A stretch of 64,000 bases of DNA from Alphaproteobacteria bacterium (GCA_030427405.1 JAUHXK010000003.1:62001-126000); one strand, 5' to 3'. Counted from the first letter of the stretch, positions 1 to 9,750 are shown. The notes: a model not told the origin generated them from the sequence alone. Numbers and translations: made by a program.

Positions 1-1171
1 CCGTGACCAGACGGTTGGTCTTCATTACCGAGTTGATGATCGCGCCGGTATCCATCGGGCGGATCGTGCGCAGGTCGATGACCTCGGCGCTGATACCCTC
101 CTCGGCCAGCTTGTCAGCGGCTTCCAGAGCGTATTGCATACCGATGCCAAAGCTGACGATGGTCACGTCCGACCCCTCGCGCCAGATGCGTGCCTTGCCC
201 AATGGGACGGTCAGGTCATCCAGCTGCGGGACGTCGAAGGACCGCCCGTAAAGGATCTCGTTTTCAAGGAAAACCACCGGGTTGGGGTCACGGATCGCCG
301 ATTTCAGCAGGCCTTTGGCGTCAGCGGCCGAGTAGGGCATGACAACTTTCAGGCCGGGGATCTGCATGTACCACGCGGCGTAATCCTGAGAGTGCTGCGC
401 GCCCACGCGTGCGGCGGCACCGTTGGGACCACGGAACACGATCGGACAGCCCATCTGACCGCCGGACATATAAAGCGTCTTGGCGGCCGAGTTGATGATC
501 TGGTCAATCGCCTGCATGGCGAAGTTGAAGGTCATGAACTCGACGATGGGTTTCAGGCCACCAAAGGCCGAACCAACTGCGATACCGGCAAAGCCATGCT
601 CGGTGATCGGGGTGTCGATGACGCGCTTGGCGCCGAATTCGTCCAACAGGCCTTGGGAAATCTTGTACGCGCCCTGATACTCGGCGACTTCTTCGCCCAT
701 AAGGTAGACGTCTTCGTCACCGCGCATTTCCTCGGCCATCGCGTCACGCAGCGCTTCGCGGACGGTCTCGGATTTCATCTCGGCATCGGCGGGCCAGTCG
801 GGCGACAGGTCCACTGCCGGGGCGGCAGGTGCTGCGGCGGTCGTTGCAGGGGCGGGGGCCGCCTCCGGGGCCGCCTCGGGTGCTGCTTCCGCTGCGGGCG
901 CAGACGTGGGCAGGGCAGAGGCGTCTTCGCCTTCTTCCACCAGTACCGCGATTGGGGTGTTCACCTTGACCCCCTCGGTGCCCTCAGTGATCAGGATCTT
1001 GCCGACGATACCTTCGTCAACGGCCTCGAACTCCATCGTGGCCTTGTCGGTTTCGATCTCGGCCATGATGTCGCCGGACGATACGGTGTCGCCTTCCTTG
1101 ACCAGCCACTTGGCCAGTGTGCCCTCTTCCATAGTGGGCGAAAGGGCGGGCATGAGAATTTCGGTTGCCAT
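1..1171 (-). CDS. pdhB: Pyruvate dehydrogenase E1 beta subunit with N-terminal lipoyl domain (3' end outside window)
   Basis: This is the beta chain of pyruvate dehydrogenase E1, which with E1 alpha decarboxylates pyruvate using thiamine diphosphate. The first 390 codons are present; the gene runs off the left edge. Residues 1-80 form a biotinyl/lipoyl domain with ETDKATMEF, so the lipoylated lysine is about residue 43. An Ala/Pro/Glu-rich flexible linker (about 90-125) follows, then the transketolase-type beta fold with conserved VMGEEV-like and EHGFAG-like stretches. A lipoyl domain fused to E1 beta, rather than only to E2, is known in alphaproteobacteria. It starts 15 bases after the pdhA stop, so the two are almost certainly one operon; E2 would be expected beyond the left edge. 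Function is confident; only the C-terminus is unseen. Confidence 0.96.
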   Translation of the reverse strand, partial: MATEILMPALSPTMEEGTLAKWLVKEGDTVSSGDIMAEIETDKATMEFEAVDEGIVGKILITEGTEGVKVNTPIAVLVEEGEDASALPTSAPAAEAAPEAAPEAAPAPATTAAAPAAPAVDLSPDWPADAEMKSETVREALRDAMAEEMRGDEDVYLMGEEVAEYQGAYKISQGLLDEFGAKRVIDTPITEHGFAGIAVGSAFGGLKPIVEFMTFNFAMQAIDQIINSAAKTLYMSGGQMGCPIVFRGPNGAAARVGAQHSQDYAAWYMQIPGLKVVMPYSAADAKGLLKSAIRDPNPVVFLENEILYGRSFDVPQLDDLTVPLGKARIWREGSDVTIVSFGIGMQYALEAADKLAEEGISAEVIDLRTIRPMDTGAIINSVMKTNRLVT

Positions 1172-1186
1172 GTCTTATTCGTCCTC

Positions 1187-2176
1187 TCAGGCGTAGATAT
1201 CTGTCCAGAGCTCGTCCAGCGACGGCTCGGGGCTTTCTTTCGAGAATTCGGCGGCCTGATTGACGACCTCTTTGATCTCTTTGTCGATCGCCTTCAGGTC
1301 ATCCTCGGTCGCGTGTTTGCCGGTCAGCAGCAGGTCGCGCACATGTTCGATCGGATCGCTTTGTTCGCGGACCTTCTGAACCTCTTCCCGGGTGCGGTAC
1401 TTGGCCGGGTCGGACATCGAGTGGCCGCGATAACGGTAGGTTTTGACCTCAAGGATGTAGGGGCCTTTGCCTGCGCGGCAGTGGGCCACGGCCTTTTCTC
1501 CGGCGGCTTTGACGGCCAGCACATCCATGCCGTTGACGATCTCACCGGGGATGCCGAACGCCTCGCCGCGATGATAGATATCCTTGGTTGAGGTCGACCG
1601 CGCCTGCGACGTTCCCATGGCGTATTGGTTGTTCTCAATCACGAAAATCACCGGCAGGTCCCAGATAGCGGCCATGTTGAAGGTCTCATAGACCTGGCCC
1701 TGGTTCGCGGCGCCATCCCCGAAATAGGTGAAGGTCACGCCGCCGTTTTCCTTGTACTTGTCAGCAAAGGCAAGACCCGCACCCAGCGGCACCTGCGCAC
1801 CCACGATGCCGTGTCCGCCGTAGAAATGCTTTTCCTTCGAGAACATGTGCATCGAGCCGCCCTTGCCCTTGGACAAGCCGCCTTCGCGCCCGGTCAGTTC
1901 GGCCATCACGCCGCCCGGATCCATGCCGCAGGCCAGCATGTGGCCGTGATCGCGGTAAGAGGTAATCCGCTTGTCGCCTTCGCGTGCGGCGGCCTCGAGC
2001 CCGACGACAACGGCCTCCTGACCGATGTAAAGGTGGCAGAACCCGCCGATCAGGCCCATGCCATAAAGCTGACCGGCCTTCTCTTCGAATCGCCGGATCA
2101 ACAGCATTTCACGGTAATAGGTCTTAAGCTCTTCCGCAGAAACGTTTGGTTTCTTTGTGATTTTTCGCGCGGCCAT
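1187..2176 (-). CDS. pdhA: Pyruvate dehydrogenase E1 alpha subunit
   Basis: The 329-residue protein is the alpha chain of pyruvate dehydrogenase E1. The thiamine-diphosphate motif is intact: GDG at 153-155 and the closing NN at 182-183. The RRFEEKAGQLYGMG and HLYIGQEA stretches near the N-terminus and the phosphorylation-loop-like YRYRGHSMSDPAKYR near 245-260 are typical of the family. Length matches bacterial PdhA of the alpha2beta2 type. A GGGGGAG Shine-Dalgarno sequence lies upstream of the ATG. It is the first gene of the pdhA-pdhB operon, and a 20-base inverted repeat sits 26 bases before the start codon, so transcription is probably controlled there. Confidence 0.97.
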   Translation of the reverse strand: MAARKITKKPNVSAEELKTYYREMLLIRRFEEKAGQLYGMGLIGGFCHLYIGQEAVVVGLEAAAREGDKRITSYRDHGHMLACGMDPGGVMAELTGREGGLSKGKGGSMHMFSKEKHFYGGHGIVGAQVPLGAGLAFADKYKENGGVTFTYFGDGAANQGQVYETFNMAAIWDLPVIFVIENNQYAMGTSQARSTSTKDIYHRGEAFGIPGEIVNGMDVLAVKAAGEKAVAHCRAGKGPYILEVKTYRYRGHSMSDPAKYRTREEVQKVREQSDPIEHVRDLLLTGKHATEDDLKAIDKEIKEVVNQAAEFSKESPEPSLDELWTDIYA

Positions 2177-2202
2177 CGTGGCGATCTCCCCCTTCCGGCA
2201 AG

Positions 2203-2222
2203 ATAGTTTAGCGTTAAACTAT
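2203..2222. promoter_or_regulatory. Inverted repeat before pdhA, near-copy of the one before lpdA
   Basis: Read on the pdhA strand the site is ATAGTTTAACGCTAAACTAT, with perfect 8-base arms around four central bases. The lpdA copy at 19825-19844 matches 18 of 20 bases. Both end about 26-31 bases before the start codon, where a repressor would block the promoter or early transcript. The regulator is not identifiable from this window. Confidence 0.75.
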
Positions 2223-2400
2223 CACTTAAAGCATTTCAGCCTGTCTGGCGAGGGGAAATGTGACGCAGCGGTAAGCGGCGGTGTTACCCGCAGGCTATAG
2301 CCGCGCGGAATTCCTGAATTCGAGCTGTCCGCTGCTTACAAGTTGCGCTGTTCGGTGGCACTGTGTCCGGTAAATTGTCCATGCCGGAGATGTCCCCGAA

Positions 2401-3084
2401 ATGATGATCCTTCGCGACCCGGGTCTGGTGTTCATCAAGACCAAGAAAACGGGCGGTACGTCGATTGAAATTGCGTTGGGGCAGCACCTGAAAAAGGGGG
2501 ACTTCGCCTCGCCGCTGACACCAGAGGAAGAGGCGCAGCGCAAGGGCAAGCGCCCGATCGTCAGGGACTCCGTCCGGCTGTTGCGGGAAAGGTCCAACGG
2601 CGAGGTCCGCGCCCGTCAGCCGCATAATGGCCTGGACGTTGTCAATGACTACCTGTCCGATCTGGCCGACGGCTGTACCAGCTTTTGCGTCGAAAGAAAC
2701 CCGTGGGACAAGGCGGTGTCGGCCTTCTATTTCTGGATGCATCAGCGCGGGATCGAGGTCACGAAACCACAGCAGATGTTTGCACGGTTCTGTCAGAAAC
2801 AGCTGAATTTCTTTTCGGATTTCAGATTGTATTCGAATGATGGAAACATAGCGGTCGACAGGGTCTTGCGGTTTGAAAACCTGGCAGATGACCTGAGCGC
2901 GTTTTTGGCCGAACAGGGGCTGGACGGCGTGACCATCGGGGCGGTGCGGGCCAAGTCGGGTATTCGGAAATCGCGCGGGTTCGATGTCTTCTATGGCGAG
3001 GATTGGAGCCACCCCAACGTTGATCGCGTGGCCGAGGTCTTTGCCGCCGAGATCGACGCCTTCGGGTATGACCTGCCAAAGTGA
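2401..3084 (+). CDS. Sulfotransferase-family protein
   Basis: The 227-residue protein resembles PAPS-dependent sulfotransferases. The N-terminal KTKKTGGTSIE (about 13-23) looks like the 5'-phosphosulfate-binding loop that follows the first strand. VERNPWDKAVSAFY (about 97-110) matches the 3'-phosphate-binding R-x-P-x-x-R/K-x-x-S-x-x-Y pattern. No signal peptide or membrane segment is visible. The ATG is preceded by GGAGATG. The gene stands alone between pdhA (divergent) and ftsB (convergent). The substrate cannot be deduced; bacterial members modify cell-surface glycans or small molecules. Family confidence is good, function open. Confidence 0.75.
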   Translation: MMILRDPGLVFIKTKKTGGTSIEIALGQHLKKGDFASPLTPEEEAQRKGKRPIVRDSVRLLRERSNGEVRARQPHNGLDVVNDYLSDLADGCTSFCVERNPWDKAVSAFYFWMHQRGIEVTKPQQMFARFCQKQLNFFSDFRLYSNDGNIAVDRVLRFENLADDLSAFLAEQGLDGVTIGAVRAKSGIRKSRGFDVFYGEDWSHPNVDRVAEVFAAEIDAFGYDLPK

Positions 3085-3085
3085 C

Positions 3086-3104
3086 CACCGGGTGCGCCCC
3101 GGTG
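3086..3104. terminator. Short hairpin between converging genes
   Basis: CACCGGG and CCCGGTG pair around TGCGC in the 26-base gap between the sulfotransferase and ftsB stops. There is no T-tract on either strand, so it is at best a weak two-way terminator. Confidence 0.35.
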
Positions 3105-3110
3105 TCGCGA

Positions 3111-3410
3111 TCAGCGGATGACGATTTCGTCGGCGCGGATCATGCCAAGGATCGAACGGGCCTGCTGATCCAGCAGGTCAAGGTCCAGATAGGTGTCCGA
3201 CAGGCGGCGGGTCAGGTTCTCCATCTGGGCGATTTCGCTGCTCAGGGCGGCAAGGTCCCGCGACAGCGCGTCCCGCTCGGCGGCGATTTCGACGCGGCGA
3301 AACAGGCCGTAATCGCCCTGGACGGCGGCAAAGGTGAAATAGACACCCAGCATGAAGGCCACCGCAAAGAATGCAACTGAGCCCAAACCGGGCCGATGAG
3401 AACGGGTCAC
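3111..3410 (-). CDS. ftsB: FtsB/DivIC-type septum formation initiator
   Basis: A small bitopic division protein of about 99 residues. It has a short basic N-terminus, one membrane helix (GSVAFFAVAFMLGVYFTFAAV), a conserved QGDYGLFRR after the membrane, then a periplasmic coiled coil (about 40-75) and a C-terminal LDLLDQQARSILGMIRADEIV typical of DivIC/FtsB. FtsB bridges FtsL and FtsQ in the divisome. I chose the GTG at 3410, which puts a few basic residues directly before the helix; an ATG at 3461 in the same frame would add 17 residues that look non-conserved. Position between pdhA and a glycolytic gene (here pgk) is common in this bacterial group. Confidence 0.82.
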   Translation of the reverse strand: MTRSHRPGLGSVAFFAVAFMLGVYFTFAAVQGDYGLFRRVEIAAERDALSRDLAALSSEIAQMENLTRRLSDTYLDLDLLDQQARSILGMIRADEIVIR

Positions 3411-3577
3411 TCTGTTACCGCCGTATGAATACTGCCTCGAAACGTGCCCTTTGGCGGGCATCTTTCGGCACTATGTCACAGGTGATTCGCCATGTGAATC
3501 CCTGAAAATGCAAAAAGTTGCGGCCTGAGTCCCGGGCGACGCGCCGCCGCCCCGGGACAAGCAAATTGGCGCGGTCC

Positions 3578-4768
<1,191 letters not shown>

Positions 4769-4903
4769 CGTGTTACCCTCGCCCGTTGCAACAGTTGATA
4801 GGCGGTTCTTTTCCTGCATTTTGCCCTCAGGTCAATGCGTCACTTGGCTTTCGGGCGTCCGGCGCATAGGTATTTGCGCAAGACAAATCGACAGGAGGGC
4901 CAG

Positions 4904-5410
4904 ATGGCCGAGATCAAGGATCCCGAAAACACAATCATCATCGAACTGAAGGGCGGCAATGTTGTCATCGAGCTGCTGCCGGACGTTGCCCCGCAGCACA
5001 GCGCACGCATGAAGGAACTGGCGCGCGGCGGCGAGTATGACAACGTGGCGTTTCATCGGGTGATCGACGGATTCATGGCGCAGACCGGCGATGTTCAGCA
5101 CGGCGACATGGAAGACGGGTTCAACATTCGCATGGCGGGCACCGGCGGGTCGTCGCTGCCGAACGTACCGGCCGAGTTCTCGAAGCTGCCGCATGATCGC
5201 GGCACGTTGGGCGCGGCCCGCTCGGCCAACCCCGACTCGGCAAACTCGCAGTTCTTCATCAATTTCAGCGACAACCATTTCCTGAACGGACAGTACACGG
5301 TTTACGGCCGCGTCATCGAGGGGATGGAACATGTCGATGCCATCGTGCGCGGCGAGCCGCCGGCAAGCCCGGACCGGATGATCAGTGTCAAGGTGGCCGC
5401 AGATGCGTAA
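4904..5410 (+). CDS. Cytoplasmic cyclophilin-type peptidyl-prolyl isomerase
   Basis: A 168-residue cyclophilin that isomerises X-Pro bonds during folding. The core FHRVIDGFMAQTGD carries the catalytic arginine region, and SANSQFFINFSDNHFLNGQYTVYGRV matches the substrate pocket. There is no signal peptide. The ATG at 4904 follows AGGAGGGCC; the longer frame reaching 4835 lacks such a site. Its stop overlaps the start of the next cyclophilin by 8 bases, so the two are translationally coupled and probably arose by duplication. Confidence 0.93.
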   Translation: MAEIKDPENTIIIELKGGNVVIELLPDVAPQHSARMKELARGGEYDNVAFHRVIDGFMAQTGDVQHGDMEDGFNIRMAGTGGSSLPNVPAEFSKLPHDRGTLGAARSANPDSANSQFFINFSDNHFLNGQYTVYGRVIEGMEHVDAIVRGEPPASPDRMISVKVAADA

Positions 5411-5951
5411 GCTGGCCATTGCGTTTACTCTGCTTGCCAGCCCCGCGCTGGCAACCGGATTGCAGATTGACGTCGAAGGCGAGGGGGCCAACGGCACCAT
5501 AACCATCGACCTCTTCGAGGACGTGGCGCCCGGGCATGTCGAGCAGATCACCGCTCTGGCCCGCGACGGCAAATATGACGACGTCGTGTTTCACCGGGTG
5601 ATCGAAGGCTTCATGGCGCAGACGGGCGATGTCAAATACGGCAAGCTGGGCGGCGACATGCGCCGCGCGGGAACCGGCGCGTCGGACCGCCCGGACCTGA
5701 CGGCCGAGTTTTCCGATGTGCCCTACGAGCGTGGCGTAGTCGGCATGGCTCGCGCAAGCGATCCTAACAGCGCCAATTCGCAGTTCTTCATCATGTTCGC
5801 GCCAGCACCTTCGCTGAACGGCCAATATACCGTGATTGGCGAAGTGACGGACGGTATGGACGTGGTCGACGCGATCAAGCGCGGAACCGGGCCCAACGGC
5901 GCCGTGATCGGACAGCCCGACATTATGAAAAAGGTCACCGTGATCGAGTGA
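5403..5951 (+). CDS. Exported cyclophilin-type peptidyl-prolyl isomerase
   Basis: A second cyclophilin, 182 residues, in the same operon. The N-terminus MRKLAIAFTLLASPALATG is a clear Sec signal peptide with cleavage expected after ALA, placing the enzyme in the periplasm. The core FHRVIEGFMAQTGD and SANSQFFIMFAPAPSLNGQYTVIGEV is close to that of the upstream gene. The start ATG lies inside the last codons of the cytoplasmic paralogue (8-base overlap), a strong sign of coupled translation. It likely serves folding of exported proteins, while its partner acts in the cytoplasm. Confidence 0.93.
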   Translation: MRKLAIAFTLLASPALATGLQIDVEGEGANGTITIDLFEDVAPGHVEQITALARDGKYDDVVFHRVIEGFMAQTGDVKYGKLGGDMRRAGTGASDRPDLTAEFSDVPYERGVVGMARASDPNSANSQFFIMFAPAPSLNGQYTVIGEVTDGMDVVDAIKRGTGPNGAVIGQPDIMKKVTVIE

Positions 5952-5958
5952 CCCGGAC

Positions 5959-5982
5959 ACCGGCACCCGTCAGGGTGCCGGT
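5959..5982. terminator. 10-bp hairpin after the cyclophilin pair
   Basis: ACCGGCACCC pairs with GGGTGCCGGT around GTCA, just after the second cyclophilin and before the converging membrane-protein gene. There is no T-tract, but the stem is perfect and could end transcripts from both sides. Confidence 0.55.
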
Positions 5983-6018
5983 CCATTCGCGTCAGGGCGA
6001 TCCGTCAACGCGGCGGGG

Positions 6019-7308
6019 TCAATTGACCTGACGCCGCGCGCGGTCCCCGCCAGCGGACAGTTTGGACCGGATGCGGGCCAACAGGCCATACCGGTCAACA
6101 TGGCGCTTATAGGCCCTGTAAGACGGCGCACGCGACAGGCACCGTTCCTCGTGCCAAGCGCGCAGGAAATAGATCCCGTTGACCCCCAGCAAAGCCAGGC
6201 AATTTGCCACCCCGGTCCAGAAATCGACCGCGATGAACGGGATCGAGATCAGCCACCATGTCAGGTTCTTGCTGATGTATGACGGGTGTTTGCTGATGCT
6301 ATAGGGAAAATCGCAGGCCAGGCCGCGATAGGTCAGGTTCGAAAAACGCAATCCCATCCGGGCCGCCGTCAGGCAATATATTGACAGCAGCAACAGGATC
6401 GTACTGCCCCACAGGCCGTACAGAACCGGGTAATCCCAAAGCCATGTGCCCCAGGCAAAGCCGTCTTCGGTATAATCGAAATAGCTGCGCGACATGAGTT
6501 GCCAGAACGGGGCATAGCAGATCACGCAGACCAGCCAGCCGCCCACGGTCGCCTCGGTCCAGCGGATATGCGAAACCAGCAGGCGTGTCGCGGTGGCGTA
6601 CCCAATGACCACGATTGTCAGGTCAAAGAAAAAGGCAAACCGGTACAGGTACTGGTAGATGTCAACGAAACTGGTGGCGTGCCACAGGGACCGTGTCTGC
6701 AGGAATGACCAGTCATAGACCAGGTAGCAGAACATCAACGGCAGGAAATACCCCTTGATTGCCAGCGCCAATAAATAGGATTTCAGCCCGCGCGCCCGCA
6801 GCGAACCCTGCCCAAGCGTCAGGACGACGCGCCCCAGATGCCACATCCCGTCACGCGGGTGGCGCATGGCAAAATGCACCCCGCAGACCGTTGTCAAAAC
6901 GACGGCGAGAAGCACCCCCCAATAGTCACCCAGTAGCGAGAAAAAGGGGCTGTACCACTCGCCCCGGTAAAGGTCGGCTGTGAAATAGAACATGGCCAGC
7001 AGACCAAAGCTTGCCGCCAACCCGACCAGCTTGACCCCCAGATCCGCAAGGTATCGCGGGTCGGAATAGGCCGCGGGACGGAACACAAGCCCACTTCCTG
7101 GCCGTTGCAAAATCCTGGCCAGAAACAGCTCTGACAGGGCCAGCACCGCGAAAACCGTCAGGCAAAACAGGACGGTCTGGTCCCGGTCCGACACGCCGGG
7201 CATCTGCGGCCAAAGGTAGTGCACCAACGGGATGGTCAGCACCGCAATAATCCCCGTGGCCGCAGGGATCGCTGATGCAGGCCGTTTGAACTTGGGCCGG
7301 GGGGTCAT
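6019..7308 (-). CDS. Multi-pass membrane protein with ICMT/ERG24-like C-terminal methyltransferase or reductase fold
   Basis: A 429-residue integral membrane protein with about 9-10 hydrophobic segments. The last 110 residues show the pattern of isoprenylcysteine carboxyl methyltransferase-like and sterol-reductase-like proteins: SISKHPSYISKNL, then a helix pair, then WHEERCLSRAPSYRAYKRHV. In those families this region binds S-adenosylmethionine or NADPH. The protein is about twice as long as bacterial ICMT-like proteins; the N-terminal half is an additional membrane region I do not recognise. It is a single gene between converging cyclophilins and aqpZ. Fold assignment is moderate and the substrate unknown. 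Confidence 0.6.
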   Translation of the reverse strand: MTPRPKFKRPASAIPAATGIIAVLTIPLVHYLWPQMPGVSDRDQTVLFCLTVFAVLALSELFLARILQRPGSGLVFRPAAYSDPRYLADLGVKLVGLAASFGLLAMFYFTADLYRGEWYSPFFSLLGDYWGVLLAVVLTTVCGVHFAMRHPRDGMWHLGRVVLTLGQGSLRARGLKSYLLALAIKGYFLPLMFCYLVYDWSFLQTRSLWHATSFVDIYQYLYRFAFFFDLTIVVIGYATATRLLVSHIRWTEATVGGWLVCVICYAPFWQLMSRSYFDYTEDGFAWGTWLWDYPVLYGLWGSTILLLLSIYCLTAARMGLRFSNLTYRGLACDFPYSISKHPSYISKNLTWWLISIPFIAVDFWTGVANCLALLGVNGIYFLRAWHEERCLSRAPSYRAYKRHVDRYGLLARIRSKLSAGGDRARRQVN

Positions 7309-7437
7309 GATCCGGGACTTTCAGACATCATGACCAAGGTTCCGTCTTTGCCGCGGCCATGGCAACCGCCAAGTCCCTTGGTCGGGCGATCTTTCCGGAT
7401 GTGTGGCCTGTGCGGATCAATGCGCCCCGCCGATGCG

Positions 7438-7472
7438 ACTGCACCGCCCAAGGGCGGTGCAGTGTGCTTTTT
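7438..7472 (+). terminator. Strong hairpin with T-tract facing the plus strand
   Basis: ACTGCACCGCCC (7438-7449) pairs perfectly with GGGCGGTGCAGT (7452-7463), followed on the plus strand by GTGCTTTTT. It sits between aqpZ and the membrane-protein gene, both on the minus strand. The T-tract is therefore on the wrong strand for aqpZ, so it either ends an unseen plus-strand transcript or works on aqpZ through the stem alone. Confidence 0.6.
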
Positions 7473-7488
7473 CACAGTGGTTCAGACC

Positions 7489-8178
7489 TCAGTCATCGGG
7501 CGCCATCAGCTTCCAGATGACGGCCCCGATGGCGCCGCCGACCAACGGGGCCACCCAGAACAGCCACAGCTGCGCCAGCGCCGGGCCGTCGGCAAACAGC
7601 GCCACACCGGTTGACCGCGCCGGGTTCACCGAGGTGTTGGTCACCGGGATCGAGATCAGGTGGATCAGCGTCAGCCCCAGGCCAATTGCGATGGGCGCAA
7701 AGCCCGCAGGTGCCCGGTCCGATGTCGCGCCAAGGATGATGACGATGAAAAACGCGGTTAGAACGATCTCGATCACCAGGGCAGACATCATGGAATACCC
7801 CTGCGGCGAAGCCTCGCCATACCCGTTCGAGGCAAAGCTGCCGACGCCCTCAAAACCAGGGGCGCCGCTGACAATCAGGTACAGGACCGCCGCCGCGACG
7901 ATTGCGCCCAAGACCTGAGCCACCCAATAGGGGATAAGGTCCTTGGCCGGAAACCGTCCGCCGATCATCAGGCCCAGGCTGACCGCCGGGTTGAAATGCC
8001 CGCCCGAGATGTGGCCCACCGCAAAGGCCATGGTCAGTACTGTCAGACCAAAGGCAAATGCAACGCCCAGCCATCCAATGCCCACATCTGCAACGCCAGC
8101 CGCCAGGACCGCGCTGCCGCATCCCCCGAGAACCAGCCAGAACGTGCCGAAAAATTCGGCCAGTAGTTTTTGTGACAT
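7489..8178 (-). CDS. aqpZ: Aquaporin Z
   Basis: A 229-residue inner-membrane water channel. Both half-helix motifs are intact: GGHFNPAVS with NPA at about 63-65 and NTSVNPARS with NPA at about 185-187, followed by the selectivity-filter arginine at 188. Six hydrophobic segments and the length fit AqpZ. The residues around the filter ([12 protein letters not shown]) suggest a water-specific channel rather than a glycerol facilitator. The start has AGGAGGAAATTTC immediately upstream. It appears to be transcribed alone. Confidence 0.95.
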   Translation of the reverse strand: MSQKLLAEFFGTFWLVLGGCGSAVLAAGVADVGIGWLGVAFAFGLTVLTMAFAVGHISGGHFNPAVSLGLMIGGRFPAKDLIPYWVAQVLGAIVAAAVLYLIVSGAPGFEGVGSFASNGYGEASPQGYSMMSALVIEIVLTAFFIVIILGATSDRAPAGFAPIAIGLGLTLIHLISIPVTNTSVNPARSTGVALFADGPALAQLWLFWVAPLVGGAIGAVIWKLMAPDD

Positions 8179-8285
8179 GAAATTTCCTCCTGAAATCCTG
8201 TGACATGCAGTCTAGCCCAAGCAAATCTTTTGGCACAGCATTTCAGCACGGGGAAATTCAGCCGCAACGGCGTCACAGAGCTTGC

Positions 8286-9104
8286 TCAGCCATCTGCCTG
8301 CCATTGGGCCGGGTCCAGCCCGAACAGTTTGGCCAATTGGCCATAGACCGCAGGGTGGGCCGATTTCAGTGCGCGCGGCCTTTCAAAGAACACTTCGACC
8401 GCGACGGCAAAGAACTCTTCATGACCTTCTGCACCATAGGGGTCGATAAGGGTCGGGCGCCCTGCCTGAACCGCGTGCACATGATCGTCATAGGCGGTCA
8501 GGAACACATGTTCCCACTCGGCAAAGCTTTGACCTGGCGCCAAAACGGGTACGCCGTTTGTCCCGCCCGACAGATCGTCGATCTGGTGGGCGAATTCGTG
8601 GAATACGACGTTCTGCCCATCATGGTCGTTCAGCGCGCCCATCCGGCTGTGGGCCCAGGACAGGATCACCGGCCCCCGGTCCCAGCTTTCCCCGGTGCGC
8701 ACGACCTCTTTCTCGGTCACGACATAGCCGCTGTGTCGGGCCTGTCGCGACTTGAACGCGTTCGGGTAGATAAGAACAGTGGTCAGGTTTGAATACCAAA
8801 GGTCATTATTTGCCACCAGCAAACAGGCCTGTGCCGCAATCGACAGGCGCATTTCCTCGGTCACGTCCAGACCGTCACAGCCGTGGAACTGAACCTGATC
8901 CAGAAACAGGTTGATCTTGCCTTCCAGCCGGGCGTTCAGCGCGGCGGGGATCCGCCGCAGGATCGGAACCTGCGACAGGATCAGGGCCCGCTGTTTCGCC
9001 GTCAGGGGCGCCGCCAGAAGCGTCTGGCGCGCCTGTTTCCGCGACCAGATACGAAACCCCACGATCCCGGCAATCAGCGCCACTATGGCAAGAAATATTG
9101 TCAT
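8286..9104 (-). CDS. mtfA: MtfA-type zinc metallopeptidase
   Basis: A 272-residue protein of the M90/MtfA family. It has one N-terminal membrane helix (about 3-19), then a soluble peptidase domain with HEFAHQID (zinc histidines about 169 and 173) and the downstream GHEEFFAVAVEVFFE that supplies the glutamate ligand. In E. coli MtfA (without the anchor) acts on the glucose regulator Mlc; here the membrane anchor suggests a different target or location. Residues 90-160 (LLVANNDLWYSNLTTVLIYP) match the family closely. Transcribed alone. Confidence 0.88.
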   Translation of the reverse strand: MTIFLAIVALIAGIVGFRIWSRKQARQTLLAAPLTAKQRALILSQVPILRRIPAALNARLEGKINLFLDQVQFHGCDGLDVTEEMRLSIAAQACLLVANNDLWYSNLTTVLIYPNAFKSRQARHSGYVVTEKEVVRTGESWDRGPVILSWAHSRMGALNDHDGQNVVFHEFAHQIDDLSGGTNGVPVLAPGQSFAEWEHVFLTAYDDHVHAVQAGRPTLIDPYGAEGHEEFFAVAVEVFFERPRALKSAHPAVYGQLAKLFGLDPAQWQADG

Positions 9105-9190
9105 CGGCTGACCTTAGCCTGAACCGCGCGGCGGTGAAACTGCATTCGCCGGGGCAAGTGCAGGGGCGGACAGGGGCCAGGGGCCTGCCC

Positions 9191-9226
9191 AAAAAGAAAA
9201 CGCCGCAGGGCATCCCCGCGGCGTTT
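9191..9226 (-). terminator. Intrinsic terminator of the M23/bactofilin operon
   Basis: On the minus strand, 24 bases after the bactofilin stop codon, AAACGCCGC (complement of 9218-9226) pairs with GCGGCGTTT (complement of 9198-9206), followed by a TTTTCTTTTT tract. This is a textbook rho-independent terminator. Confidence 0.9.
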
Positions 9227-9249
9227 AGCGTCAGTCGCCCAGGGCGACG

Positions 9250-9750
9250 TTACTGTTTGACTTCGGCCGCCGGGTTGGCGCCGGCCTTGGCGCTGCGACC
9301 GGGGTTCAGCGGATCGTCCTGGCGTTGGACGGAACCTTCGAAATGCGCACCGCTTTCGATGGCGATGGTCTTGTGGATGATGTCGCCTTCGACCCGCGCG
9401 GTCGAGGTCAGACGGACCTTCAGCCCACGCACACGGCCCACGATCCGGCCATTGATCACGACGTCATCAGCGGTGACTTCGCCCTTGATAGTCGCGGTTT
9501 CGCCGATGGTCAGCAGGTGGGCGCGGATGTCGCCCTCGACTGTGCCTTCGACCTGGATGTCGCCGGTGGTCTTGATGTTGCCGGTGATATGCAGGTCAGA
9601 CGACAGAACCGACGCAGGCGGTTTGGGCTTGGGCGGCGTGCTGGCCTTGGTCTCGGTCGGGGCAGGGGCCGCCGGGGTCGCCGCTGCGGCGGGTTTGGCC
9701 GCCTCGGGTGCCTTGGGTGCGGGCTCGTTGATTTTGCTCTTAGAAAACAT
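9250..9750 (-). CDS. Bactofilin (polymer-forming cytoskeletal protein)
   Basis: A 166-residue bactofilin. The N-terminal 50 residues are Ala/Pro/Lys-rich and disordered. Residues about 50-140 are a right-handed beta-helix repeat with the family signature: LHITGNIKTTGDIQVEGTVEGDI, IKGEVTADDVVINGRIVG and VEGDIIHKTIAIESGAHFEG. Bactofilins polymerise into filaments that position cell-wall enzymes. The start codon lies inside the upstream M23 peptidase gene (11-base overlap), a pairing known from other bacteria where the peptidase and bactofilin act together on cell shape. Confidence 0.95.
   Translation of the reverse strand: MFSKSKINEPAPKAPEAAKPAAAATPAAPAPTETKASTPPKPKPPASVLSSDLHITGNIKTTGDIQVEGTVEGDIRAHLLTIGETATIKGEVTADDVVINGRIVGRVRGLKVRLTSTARVEGDIIHKTIAIESGAHFEGSVQRQDDPLNPGRSAKAGANPAAEVKQ

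Noticed and set aside
134..1591. Long plus-strand open frame of about 485 codons opposite pdhB and pdhA
   Set aside because: It is antisense to two certain genes, has His/Gly/Arg-rich low-complexity content typical of shadow frames in high-GC DNA, and matches no family.
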